Positions 10,990 to 21,112 of a stretch of 64,000 nt of DNA are shown here, piece by piece. The position numbers and the translations under genes were made by a program. This DNA is from Coix lacryma-jobi var. lacryma-jobi (lineage: Eukaryota; Streptophyta; Magnoliopsida; Poales; Poaceae): NCBI GenBank assembly GCA_009763385.1, contig CM019827.1, positions 114,479,204-114,543,203 on the forward strand. Reading direction: 5' to 3'. Each line of letters opens with the position of its first letter. Position 1 is the stretch's first letter. The notes under the pieces are model-generated. The model did no database searches and was not told where the DNA came from. It was given only the letters and a program-made list of their open reading frames with translations.

Positions 10990-11165
10990 GGCCCCTTTAG
11001 TCCCGGGCGGTGGCACCACCCGGGACTAAAAGACCTTTAGTCCCGGGGCGTAAGCCCGCCCGGGGCTAAAGGGGTGGACCTTTAGCCCCGGGCGGTCTTA
11101 CGCCCCGGGACTAAAGGATCCTTTAGTCCCGGGTGGTGCCACGGCCCGGGACTAAAGGGGTTTCT
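10990..11165. repeat. internal block of CACTA-type palindromes between genes A and B
   Basis: Several inverted pairs of CCTTTAGTCCCGGG / CCCGGGACTAAAGG with spacers such as CGGTGGCACCACC. They are the same class of motif as the subterminal repeats of C1 but lie mid-element, with no CACTA terminus nearby. They could be a duplicated TNPA-type binding region or the remnant of a nested element end. From 11166 to 11652 the sequence is AT-rich with no recognisable feature. Confidence 0.75.
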
Positions 11166-11652
11166 CCCGCCTTTATTTTGGGTTTTCTGTATTTTGGGTT
11201 TCGAATTAAGTTTTGGTTATATTAATATGTTGTAATACTTGTTAATTGCATAGTAAATTCAATATTAGGCATAAAATTACTTAAAAATAATAGTTGTATT
11301 TCCTTTTACCTTATTGTGTAGTAGAAAATTTTGTAACATAAATTCTTTTCTTTTCTTATAATAACGAATATAAATGTAAATAACAATTCATATTTTGTTA
11401 ATGCAAAAATATAATGTTAAATTTAAATATCTAAAACAACTGGTTCTCGATAGGAAAATTGTTTTTGCATTATCTGAACGTTAAATTTTGGGTTGTTCAT
11501 CTTTCATTGTCCAAATACACGGTAGAGAAATTCACTGTTAAATTGCAATATAATTTAAAAAGATAAAACATCAACGAACCATGACTATCCATAATCATTA
11601 TTAATTACACAAAAACTGTAATACATAATATTAGTTAAAACATCACTATATA

Positions 11653-14600
11653 TCAAGCGGGTACACTGGTGATCTTCTTCTTGACGTATGTCCCTTGGTT
11701 ATGATCATGTCGTAACCATGGAGTCTCCTCAGCATTTAGCACGATGCTTAGGTCTTTGGTCACACTGAAGGGCGGTATTCGGTCATCCCTTTCATAATCT
11801 TCTGACATGTCTGACTTGTCCTCAATTCCCACGATGTTTCTTCTTCCTGAAAGAACTATGTGGCGTTTTCGCTCTTTGGTTGATTTTTCATCATTTTTCC
11901 CTCCCTTGGGTTTTGTAGACATGTCTTTCACGTAGAACACCTGATTCACATCAGCAGCAAGGACGAATGGTTCACTTTTGTATCCAATATTGTTGAGATC
12001 CACTGTTGTCATTCCATACTCCTTGTCAACTGTTACTCCGCCTCCGGTCGTCTTGACCCATTGGCATCGAAACAAAGGGACTGTAAAATTAGGTCCGTAG
12101 TCTAGTTCTCAAATCTCCTCTATGCGGCTGTAATATGTTTGCCTCTTCCTATTTGGGTCTGTGGCATCTACGCGAACACCACTGTTTTGGTTTGTGCTAC
12201 TTTTATCTTGGGCAATGGTGTAAAATGTGTTTCCATTTATCTCATATCCTTTGTACGTGAGGATGTGCCATGATGGTTGCCTAGCCAACAAATATAGTTG
12301 CTCATCAATATTGTTATCACCCAGACATTCTTTTCGCAACCAAGTGCTAAAAGTATTCATGTGCTCACGTGTAATCCAAACTTCATTCTTCCCAGGAAAT
12401 TGGGATCGTAGGAACTCCTTGTGTAGCTCAATATATGGATCCACCACTGATGAGTTTTGAAGAACTGTGTAGTGCGCTTTATTGAAATAATCGTTCCCCG
12501 TACCGATATATGTTTTCTTCCCTAGTGTCCCCTTTCCACACAGCCTCCCCTCGTGTCGTGATTCAGGAACACCAATCGGGTCAAGGTCAGGAATAAAGTC
12601 AACACAGAACTCTATGACCTCCTCTGTCCCATAGCCCTTGGCGATGCTTCCTTCTGGCCGAGCACGTTGGTGAACATATTTTTTCAGTACTCCCATGAAT
12701 CTTTCGAAGGGGAACATGTTGTGTAGGAACACAGGACCGAGAATATGAATCTCCTTGACCAGGTGAACTAGGAGGTGTGTCATGATATTAAAGAAGGATG
12801 GAGGGAACACCAACTCAAAGCTCACAAGACATTGAACCACATCATTCTGTAGAGTAGCTAGTTCTAATGGATTAATTGCCTTCTGAGAAATTGCATTGAG
12901 GAATGCACATAGCTTCACAGTGGCCAGACGTACATGTGGAGGTAGAATTCCTCTTAAAGCAACCGGAAGCAATTGCGTCATAAGCACGTGGCAGTCATGC
13001 GACTTTAAGTTTAGGAATTTATTCTCTTGCATATTTATTATTCCCTTTATATTGGAGGAGAATCCAGATGGGACCTTGATGTTGTTTAGGCATTCAAACA
13101 TGATTTCCTTCTCTTCATTGCTAAGAGTGTAACTAGCAGGTCTTAAGTAATGGCGTCCATCATCTGTCTTCTCTGGATGTAGGTTGTCTCGTTCTTTCAT
13201 GCGCTGCAACTCTTGTCGTGCTTCAAGTGTATCCTTAGACTTCCCATACACACCCATGAATCCTAGAAGGTTGACACAAAGATTCTTTGTCAGGTGCATC
13301 ACGTCGATCGCGTGGCGGACCTCTAGTACATGCCAATAGGGTAGCTCCCAAAATATTGACTTCTTCTTCCACATGGGTATGTGTCCCGTAGCGTCTTTCG
13401 GAACAGGTTGACTGCCCGTCCCCTTTCCAAAGACTACTTTCACATCCTTGATCATCTCAAGTACATCTTCCCCAGTTCTGTTGCGAGGCTTGCTCCGGTG
13501 GTCTGTCTCACCTTTAAAATGCTTGCCTTTATTTCTAACCTGGTGATTCATAGAAAGAAATCAACGATGCCCAAGGTACACTACATTTCTACATTTTTTC
13601 AAATATACACTATCCATGTCATCAAAACAATGTGTGCATGCATTATATCCCTTGTTTGACTGTCCTGAAAGATTACTTAGAGCAGGCCAATCATTAATTG
13701 TTACGAACAACAATGCTCGCAGGTCAAAGTGTTCCTGTTTGTAATCATCCCACACACGTACACCTGATTTACTCCATAAAAGTAGGAGTTCCTCAACTAA
13801 TGGCCTCAGGTATACATCGATATCGTTGCCAGGCTGCCTCGGGCCTTGGATGAGCACTGTCATCATAATGAACTTCCGCTTTAAGCATAACCACGGAGGA
13901 AGGTTGTACATACATAGAGTAACAGGCCACGTGCTATGACTACTGCTCTGTTCCCCAAAAGGATTCATCCCGTCTGTACTTAAACCAAACCTTAAGTTTC
14001 TAGCGTCTTTTCCAAATTCCGGGAATTCTCTGTCTATTGCTCTCCACTGGGACCCATCTGCAGGGTGTCTCAACATGTTGTCTACCTTACGGTCTTCTTT
14101 GTGCCATCGCACCAACTTTGCATGGTCCTTGTTTCTGAACAGGCGTTTCAGGCGTGGTATTATAGGAGCGTACCACATAACCTTGGCAGGGATTTTCTTC
14201 CGAGGACGTTCTTCACCCTCAACATCGCCAGGGTCATCTCGCCTAATCTTATATCGTGACGCTTTACATACAGGGCATTCATCCAAATTCTTGTACTCCT
14301 TACCACGGTACAGGATGCAGTCATTAGGGCATGCATGTATCTTCTGGATTTCTAAACCCAAAGGACAGACGACTTGTTTTGCTTCGTACGTAGTGCCGGG
14401 TAATTCGTTAGGCTTCGGAAGCATCTTTTGTTTTATAATCTTCAATAATTGTCCAAATGTCTTGTCAGATACACCATTTTGTGCCTTCCATTGTAGCAAC
14501 TCAAGTGTTGTACCCAACTTTTTTTGTCCATCTGCAGCAGACGGATATAGTAATTTCCTGTGATCCTCTAGCATATATTCAAACTTAGCATTCTCCTTTT

Positions 14601-15479
14601 CACTTTCGCAATCTCTTTGTGCATCACGAATGACATCACCAAGAGCATCATCTTCAACGAGTGTGTCTTCTGCACTTGCCTCTTCTTCACCTTCCCCATT
14701 GCAGTATCACCAAAGTCACCGTATTGAGCAATAATGTCATTGTCAGGGTCCAATTGTTCGTCTTCACCTTCTTCCATCATAACCCCAGTTTCTCCATGCT
14801 TCGTCCAACAACTATAGTTTGACATGAAACCCGACTTGAACAAGTGTGAGTGAAGACTCCTTGAGCTAGAATATTCCTTCGAATTATTACAAAGGGCACA
14901 TGGGCAGCACATAAAACCATTCCGCTTGTTTGCCTCGGCCACTCTTAAAAAATAATGCACGCCATCAATGAACTCTTTTGAGCGACGATCGGCATTGTAC
15001 ATCCAGTGACGTGTCATCGTCTGCATTATATGACATATCACATAATTATATCTCTGATTCTTATAAACAAATGAATTATAAAATGACTGGCATGAAATTT
15101 AGTAAGAATCACTGGTGGCATAAAAGTAGTAGCAGTTGAACTTGTCTAATTAATTATTACATCAAGATAACAGTGCAGCCTAATCCACTTGGCCACAACC
15201 AAAGCAACTAACAACACCTGCACATTTTTCCCACATCACAGTTCAACAAAATGGACTGCCTGCCACTCTAACCTGATAGGAAGGTAAGGTAGGGGTAGGT
15301 GCAGTAGGAATTGAGTTGATTCTTGAGTTGAAAGCCTCTAGAGCTGCAGAAGCTTCCTCAAAAGACTTGTTCTTTTTATGCACAGCTCCCTTAACTTTGA
15401 GGACATACTGGCTGCACTCGGCCCAGCTGGTGTAAATACCTGGCTTGGTGCCTTCGAAAACAACATACCAAACAGGCAT
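11653..15479 (-). pseudogene. CACTA gene B: TNP2-type transposase, inactivated
   Basis: Minus strand. The first exon (15273-15479) encodes a caulimovirus-viroplasmin/RNase H1 N-terminal-like domain (WYVVFEGTKPGIYTSWAEC); a GT..AG intron (15021-15272) joins it in phase to a transposase-associated domain (HWMYNADRRSKEFIDGV, CPCALCNN) at about 14760-15017. Next come the transposase_21 core (CPNDCILYRG, DGMNPFGEQSSSHSTWPV, GPRQPGNDIDVYLRPL), a DUF4218-like region (about 12580-12930) and a DUF4216-like C-terminus (11653-12105). Three lesions: a one-base frameshift near 14698-14704, a TGA at 13561-13563 where Arg is expected, and a TGA at 12109-12111 where Trp is expected. The same frame continues past both stops. 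Expectations are from my knowledge of the family; an alignment would confirm them. Confidence 0.85.
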
Positions 15480-15790
15480 CCTTCTGCATTTTGTAAACTA
15501 AAGTATTATATATTTCTAATTTCTGTAAACAAATAATTTAACTGATCTCTATTTCTCCAAAATAATAAAATAAACTAATTAAACCGGTCACATTTTGTAA
15601 ACTAAAGTATTATATATTTCTAATTTCTGTAAACAAATGATTTAACTCATCTCTATTTCTCAAAAAAAACTAATTAAACCGGTCACATTTTGTAAACTAA
15701 AGTATTATATATTTCTATTTTTTGTCAACAAATGATTTAAATGATCTCTATTTCTCTAAAAGATTAAAATAAACTAATTAAACGGTCATA
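15480..15790. repeat. three about 100-bp tandem repeats upstream of gene B
   Basis: CATTTTGTAAACTAAAGTAT followed by ATATTTCTA, a TAAACAAATGATTTAACT-like segment and TAATTAAACCGGTCA occurs three times in direct orientation (starting near 15486, 15591 and 15686), with decay toward the last copy. AT-rich and non-coding, in the expected promoter or 5' leader region of the transposase gene. Confidence 0.8.
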
Positions 15791-16058
15791 TTTTGTTTTT
15801 AGAGTAATAATTTGAACTATCAAGTCAATGAACTCAAAATAGCTACAAAAATAAAAAACTTAAGATAGTAACCTTTCAAGGAGTCGATGGCGGTGTAGAT
15901 GTGATGAAATAAATCAATCGCCGGAGATGTGTTAACAAACAAAAATCACCAGAGAAGAGAGCAAACAAGCAAGCAAGTGACTGAATGAAGAAAAAATGAA
16001 GACAGGAGCTCGGGCACGGCTGGAGGTGGAAGAACAGTTCAAATATAGGGAGGGACAT

Positions 16059-16451
16059 TTAGCCCCGGTCCTTATTCCCAGCCGGGGCTAAATGTTGGCA
16101 TTTAGCCCCGGCTGGGTACACCAACCGGGACAAAACCTTTTAGTCCCGGTTGGTGTTACCAACCGGGGCTAAAGATGCCTACATTTAGCCCCGGCTGGAT
16201 ACACCAACCGGGGCAAAACCTTTAGTTCCGGTTGGTGTTACCAACCGGGGCTAAAGGCCGGTCTTTAGCCCCGGTTGGTAACACCAACCGGGACTAAAGG
16301 CCCCTCTGACAATTGAGCCGTTGGGCTGGGGAACTTTAGCCCCGGTTGGTGTTACCAACCGGGGCTAAAGACCTTTCTAGTCCCGGGCGCAAATTTTTCC
16401 GTGACTAAAGCTGATTTTGCAAATCGTCCAAAGGTCTGTTCTCTAGTAGTG
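16059..16451. repeat. right terminal and subterminal repeats of C1
   Basis: At least ten inverted or direct copies of TTTAGCCCCGGTTGGT / ACCAACCGGGGCTAAA, several arranged as GGTTGGTGTTACCAACC hairpins, followed by the terminal GTTCTCTAGTAGTG. Denser than the left end, as is common in CACTA elements. Confidence 0.88.
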
Positions 16452-17469
16452 TGTAGAGAGGGACCGAGCGAGGGTCCTACTAGCTACTACGTTATGCGGG
16501 AGCATGAGCTGTTGGCCATGCATGGATATATGCAGTGAGTGAGTGCAGTGCAGGCGCAAAAACCTCCTTATGGGGTTGTGGTTTATACGGCGATATGCAC
16601 ATGCTGTGTTCGAGGACAACACGTCCACAGCTCGGCCTGCCACTGCCCGCGATGAGCCGATGAATGATTCCGGGACGGACGACCGACACATATAAATATC
16701 TGCAGTTATTTGAGCGTACGATATATAGGACTAGTGTTTTGTGGTTGCCCAGAAAGAAATAACAAGGCGGCCGTTCCTCCGGTCTGTGCTCACTGATCCA
16801 AGCTAGGACAGTGACAAAGAACACAGCAACAACAGGCCACCGAGACATAGGCGCTGTCCTGATCCACCCACCGGGAATATTTCCACCGGTACGTAGCGGG
16901 TGGCGCCACGGCCGGACTAAACGACCCGACGACCTCCATTGGCATGGCCATGGCCTGACGCTGCCGTCCTACCGAGCTCACGTTGCTCTGCCTTTTAACT
17001 CTTGCAGTGGACTACCTTAATTCGTCGTGTCCCTGCTGGCCAACGGATACGATGCGCGTGTGCTGGAGGTCGCGGCGCGCCACATGCCACTGCATGTGTG
17101 TTGTCTACCCGGCGCAGCAGGATCGGAGGCCATACCCATGCGGTGCACTTGATAGGTACGTACAAGATTTGAAGCACATGGACTCCGTTCTCGCGTCGCA
17201 TTAAATATTCGGACACATGCATAAAGTATTATATATAGACTAAAAAATAATTAACCACATAAATTACAATAACTTTATAAGATGATTTTTAAACTTAATT
17301 AATTCATCATTTGATAATAGTGTGCTATAGTAACTATGTGCTAATAATACATTAATTAGTTTTGATAAAATTAACTCAAGGTTTTTTTGACGGAATATAT
17401 AAATTATTTTTTATTAATCTATTTTTAATAGACTAAATTAGTGTCACAGTGACCAATTAGACACTCCCT
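16452..17469. other. intergenic, no gene recognised
   Basis: Mixed-composition DNA directly right of C1. No open frame resembles a known protein on either strand. Part of 17195-17400 is AT-rich and recalls the interior of hAT-like grass MITEs, but no termini could be placed. Confidence 0.5.
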
Positions 17470-17735
17470 CAAAGGAGGAGAGCTGACAGACAGAGACAGA
17501 GACACAGGAGAACAGAGTACCAGGTTGGCAGATAGTGTCACGGCTTGTTTCATTCTCCTCGTGAGTCGTGTGAGACCTGGCGTGAGCTGAGCGGCCCAGA
17601 TGGCCAGATCCTGTCCCACACATGGGCGTCCGAACGCTCGTGTTTGGTTTCCAGTCCAGCAGCTCTGCGTCATTGCACGTCTAGCAACAAGCTTTAAGCC
17701 ATAGATTATGATCGTCTGACGGTGAGCATTGCCGC
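17470..17735 (+). repeat. diverged direct duplication, copy 1 (copy 2 at 18635-18830)
   Basis: Shares ordered blocks with 18635-18830: GAGGAGAGCTGACAG, GTTTCATTCTCCTCGTGAG, AAGCAACAA/AGCAACAA and TTAAGCCAT. The spacers between the blocks differ in length and sequence. Between the copies lie AT-rich DNA, a purine-rich tract (about 18310-18412) and a GC hairpin (18422-18453). Origin unknown. Confidence 0.55.
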
Positions 17736-18421
17736 TACCTGACAGGTTAAGACGTTAACAGTGATTTTATTTGTTGGGAATTATGGCGTATTTGGATGGG
17801 TTTATAAAATCCAGACTGTGAATAAAAGTAATCTATGAGATTTCTTGGTTTACATGCCTATATATAAACTTGTTTCGGTGGTTGACTACTACTTTTAGGT
17901 ACTTTGTATTTTTTTGAAAAATAATTAATTTAAGAAAATTAGTAAATAAATAAATTAATGAAGACAAAGGTAGATTAGTTTTAGTTTTTTTAAGAAACGG
18001 TAGATTAATAATAGCAGTAGGTTTAACGGATAACTCTTTCTCATGCGAGTACTCTTCCCACGTATACTTATATTTTGAAGACATTTCTTTTTTAATTTTC
18101 AAAAGAAAAAATAGCATATATGGTGTCATATATGTAAAAATACAACGGTGTACAGTTCAGGTCGACCTCACAAACGAATTATAGAAATACATATCTGTAT
18201 ATACTAAGGCATTGACCGTATAAGCATAAAATGTACACAAATATTGGGAGATCATCGTTCCATAATTAAAGTTTGTATTATTGAACGCGCTATCGTCGCA
18301 CCGATTTTTAATAGAAAAAGATGCGTACAAAAATCTTAAAAAAATAAAAAAAAGTAGAAAAAGGAAAAGAAAAGGAAAAAAAGAAAGGAAAAAAGCAAAA
18401 AAAAAAAACTACAGTAACCCA

Positions 18422-18453
18422 ACCCGCGGGAGGGGGCCAATCCTCCCGCGGGT
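18422..18453. other. perfect 12-bp GC-rich hairpin
   Basis: ACCCGCGGGAGG and CCTCCCGCGGGT flank an 8-base loop. No U-rich tract follows and there is no transcription unit nearby, so a terminator role is not supported. Confidence 0.6.
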
Positions 18454-18634
18454 AGAGATTAGAATATGACCACGGAAAGAGTATGGGGAATGGTTCTGCA
18501 TCCTCGTCCCATGAAACCCAACATAGATTATAATTTTCTTTTTCTCCCTATTTCAATCTTCATGAGAACTAATCGGTGTCGGTCAGTCAGTGAGGCTAAG
18601 GATCGGGCTTGAACCGTCGCCGCGCAGGTGCAAC

Positions 18635-18830
18635 GGAGGAGGAGAGCTGACAGCTGATAGCACAACTCGCCAAAAGTGGTTTGTTTCATTCTCCTCGTGA
18701 GACGTGCGTATTGTGCTAGGAGGCCCATATCTCGTCCGACCATGTTTTTGGTTCGGTATTCAGACAACTTTGCATGTCAAGCAACAATTTTAAGCCATCA
18801 ATTTTGGTTGTCTGATAACGAGGATTGTTA
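18635..18830 (+). repeat. diverged direct duplication, copy 2 (copy 1 at 17470-17735)
   Basis: Same ordered blocks as copy 1, ending in AGCCATCAATTTTGGTTGTC against AGCCATAGATTATGATCGTC. It ends directly before the Stowaway-like terminus at 18838. Confidence 0.55.
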
Positions 18831-18837
18831 CACGGTG

Positions 18838-19095
18838 CTCCCTCCAGTTTTATAAAAGAACTCATTTTGGATAAGGTTTTGGTCAAACATCGAGAATATA
18901 AATCATGAATAATTTTTAAATTGTTGAGTTTAGAGATGTAAAAATCATATAAATAAATTTATCTTGAAAAGTACTTTCATAAAAATATACATATACCACT
19001 TTCCAATAAATATTTTTTAAAAAAACAAATGATCAAAGTTACGTTTTGGACACCATGTCGCTGTCTGACACGACTTCTTTTACCAAATTGGAAGA
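18838..19095 (+). mobile_element. Stowaway-like MITE sequence, left member of an inverted pair
   Basis: Starts CTCCCTCCAGTTTTATAAA and continues through an AT-rich body (GGTTTTGGTCAAACATCGAG, CTTTCATAAAAATATACATA, TCAAAGTTACGTTTTGGA). Its reverse complement, diverged, is at 19820-20051. CTCCCTCC is the typical Stowaway terminus of grasses. The boundary toward the pair centre is not sharp. Confidence 0.65.
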
Positions 19096-19467
19096 AGTAC
19101 GTAGAGATGTCAACAGAAACCTTCTTGTCAGAAATTAGGTTCTTACTCTTCTATCTCCATCCCTGCAAATACCGTTAGGATCATTTCTTTCCCATCATCG
19201 TCCCCGGCGGGAATTAATCCCATGGCGATTCCTGCATAAATTTCTCACACAATCAATAATAGTCTATTCCTAATCATACTCTTTTTGTCTCTCTTAGTCC
19301 ATTTTAACCGCCTTTCTCACAACGTACTTAACTCTAACCAAATATATACAAGAGACTACTAATATTTATGGTGCATAAATCATCAGACTAATTATTGCAT
19401 ATTTTTTTATAATATACTTATTTGTAGATACAAATGTTACTAATATCTTCTATTCCCTTCATACTAA

Positions 19468-19811
19468 GAGCAATTCCAAGGGTTTTATATTTTTTGTTTG
19501 ACAAAATATGGTATTTACCAACTCTCAAATTAATATGACAAATGTAAAAAGAGTCAATCTCCAACGGTTTTGCATTTAGACTTGACAATACTAAAAAATT
19601 GTACGCACGAGAGCGAAATATCCTGCGGGAGTAGCACGCGAGGGCGATTGCCAAACGAATCGCAGCTTGACATATATGCCAAATATCACCCGTTGTTTGT
19701 CAAGTTGCTAAAAATACTAAACTCATTTGTCAAACTGTTGGATAGGAGATTTTTAGACTTTTTGCAAAAACAAGAATGTCAAACTCATTTGCAAAACCGT
19801 TGGAGTTGCTC
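19468..19811. mobile_element. MITE with GAGCAA(T/C)TCCAA(G/C)GGTTTT termini
   Basis: The left end GAGCAATTCCAAGGGTTTT is mirrored by the right end AAAACCGTTGGAGTTGCTC, with further internal inverted segments (TTGACAAA / TTTGTCAA). No coding capacity. It lies between the two Stowaway-like arms. No convincing target duplication is seen. Confidence 0.65.
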
Positions 19812-19819
19812 ATGAAGTC

Positions 19820-20051
19820 GTTGTGAACAACGACACAATCTCCGAAACATAACTTTGACTTCTTTTTTTATAAAAATATTTATCGAAAAGTGATATATAT
19901 ATATACTTTATGAAAGTATTATTTTCAAGACAAATCTATTCATATGGTTTTTATATTTCCAAATTCAATAGTTTAAAATTTATTTATGATTTATATTCTC
20001 AATATTTGACCCCAAACCTTGTTCAAAATAACTGTCTTTAGTATGGAGGGA
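19820..20051 (-). mobile_element. Stowaway-like MITE sequence, right member of an inverted pair
   Basis: The reverse complement aligns along its length with 18838-19095, ending in TATGGAGGGA, the mirror of TCCCTCC. Its inner end carries a short GTCGTTGTGAACAACGAC hairpin. Confidence 0.65.
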
Positions 20052-20570
20052 CTATAAATCTACTAAAACTTAAGGATGTTCGACCTACGGAAATATAATA
20101 TATCAAGATAAAGAAAAAGGTCATCCAAACCCTCTAACTATTGGGCTATACCGATTTACCTCCTCCAATTATAAAATCTGGTGTTTATGATCCTCAAACT
20201 ATTGAAACCGTCTCATTAACTCCCTGAACGTTTTTAAAAGTTGTTTTGACAGACTTGGCACCACGTTAGTTGTCCTACGTAACATCATGTCACCCACAAC
20301 GAAGGTAAATTAAACTTTCATAATAGTTTAGAGAGGTCAATTAGACTTTATAAAAAAAATTATAGATAAAAAATCCAAATATTTCTCTAGAATAAATATT
20401 TATTTAAAAATAGAAAAAATCTGATTTAATGTTAAAAATAATAAAAAAATCTATTTTAACTCAAAAAATGAAACATGTTTCATATTTCCCTAATTTTTCT
20501 GGGTTAGGAATTATACGTTTTATTTGAATTTTCCCATGCATGTCTAGATGGTTAAGCTAGACATTAATGA

Positions 20571-20572
<2 letters not shown>

Positions 20573-20634
<62 letters not shown>
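20573..20634. repeat. (AT)n microsatellite
   Basis: Uninterrupted AT dinucleotides for about 60 bp within AT-rich intergenic DNA. Confidence 0.95.
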
Positions 20635-20637
<3 letters not shown>

Positions 20638-20944
20638 CAGTTTGCATGTTGGGCACGCTGTCGCCTGCAAGGATTTGCCTTTTCTGTTTGCATGGTTCTT
20701 CATTTCACATTTGCCTAGTTTCAAATTTTAGGAGGTCAAATAAGATTCAAATAACTCTATGTAACGGAAGGAAAAGGTACAGCATGATTCTAGGTTCATT
20801 TTTTTTCTGAGTTCAAACATATTTTTATGAATTTTCTAATAATATTTTACGTATTGTAAATGCATATCTATTCTAAAAATATTTGAATATTTTTTTTAAA
20901 AAAAATACTTCTATAATTTAGTATAGAGTCTAACCGGCCTCTTT

Positions 20945-21112
20945 GAACTAGAGCTTTTTACCTACGTGCCATTATAAAAGATACAAATGATCTATGTACC
21001 ATTGCAATTTTAAAAACTTCCTCAGTACCCTTGTCCAAAGTTTCTTTTATCTATGTGTCACTTCCGTTAATTTTGCCTATAACATCAACTAACGGCCAGG
21101 GGAAAAGACACT
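20945..21112 (+). repeat. long inverted repeat, left arm, first part
   Basis: Begins near GAGCTTTTTACCTACGTG and continues through TTTCTTTTATCTATGTGTCA to AAAAGACACT, where C2 is inserted. The arm resumes after C2 at 22679. Its reverse complement is at 23172-23520. No open frame. The arms may be the ends of an old foldback or MITE-like element. Confidence 0.75.

Larger units (their letters stand above)
1322..16451 (-). mobile_element. C1: 15.1-kb CACTA (En/Spm) DNA transposon
   Basis: The left end reads CACTGCTGGAGAACAGGCC. The right end, reverse complemented, reads CACTACTAGAGAACAGACC. This gives an imperfect terminal inverted repeat of about 22 bp. A perfect 3-bp target duplication TGT flanks it (1319-1321 and 16452-16454). 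Both ends carry subterminal repeats of the CCTTTAG(T/C)CCCGG type. Two minus-strand genes lie inside: a TNP2-type transposase (11653-15479) and a second protein with a transposase-24-like region and a C48 protease domain (1859-5961). The spacer between them is expanded by a telomere-like array, a 25-bp satellite and a nested solo LTR. With its transposase broken, this copy should need help in trans to move. Confidence 0.93.

Noticed and set aside
10411..11029. long overlapping open frames on both strands
   Set aside because: GC-rich low-complexity DNA opens several frames at once; the predicted proteins are Arg- or Pro-biased without any family motif.
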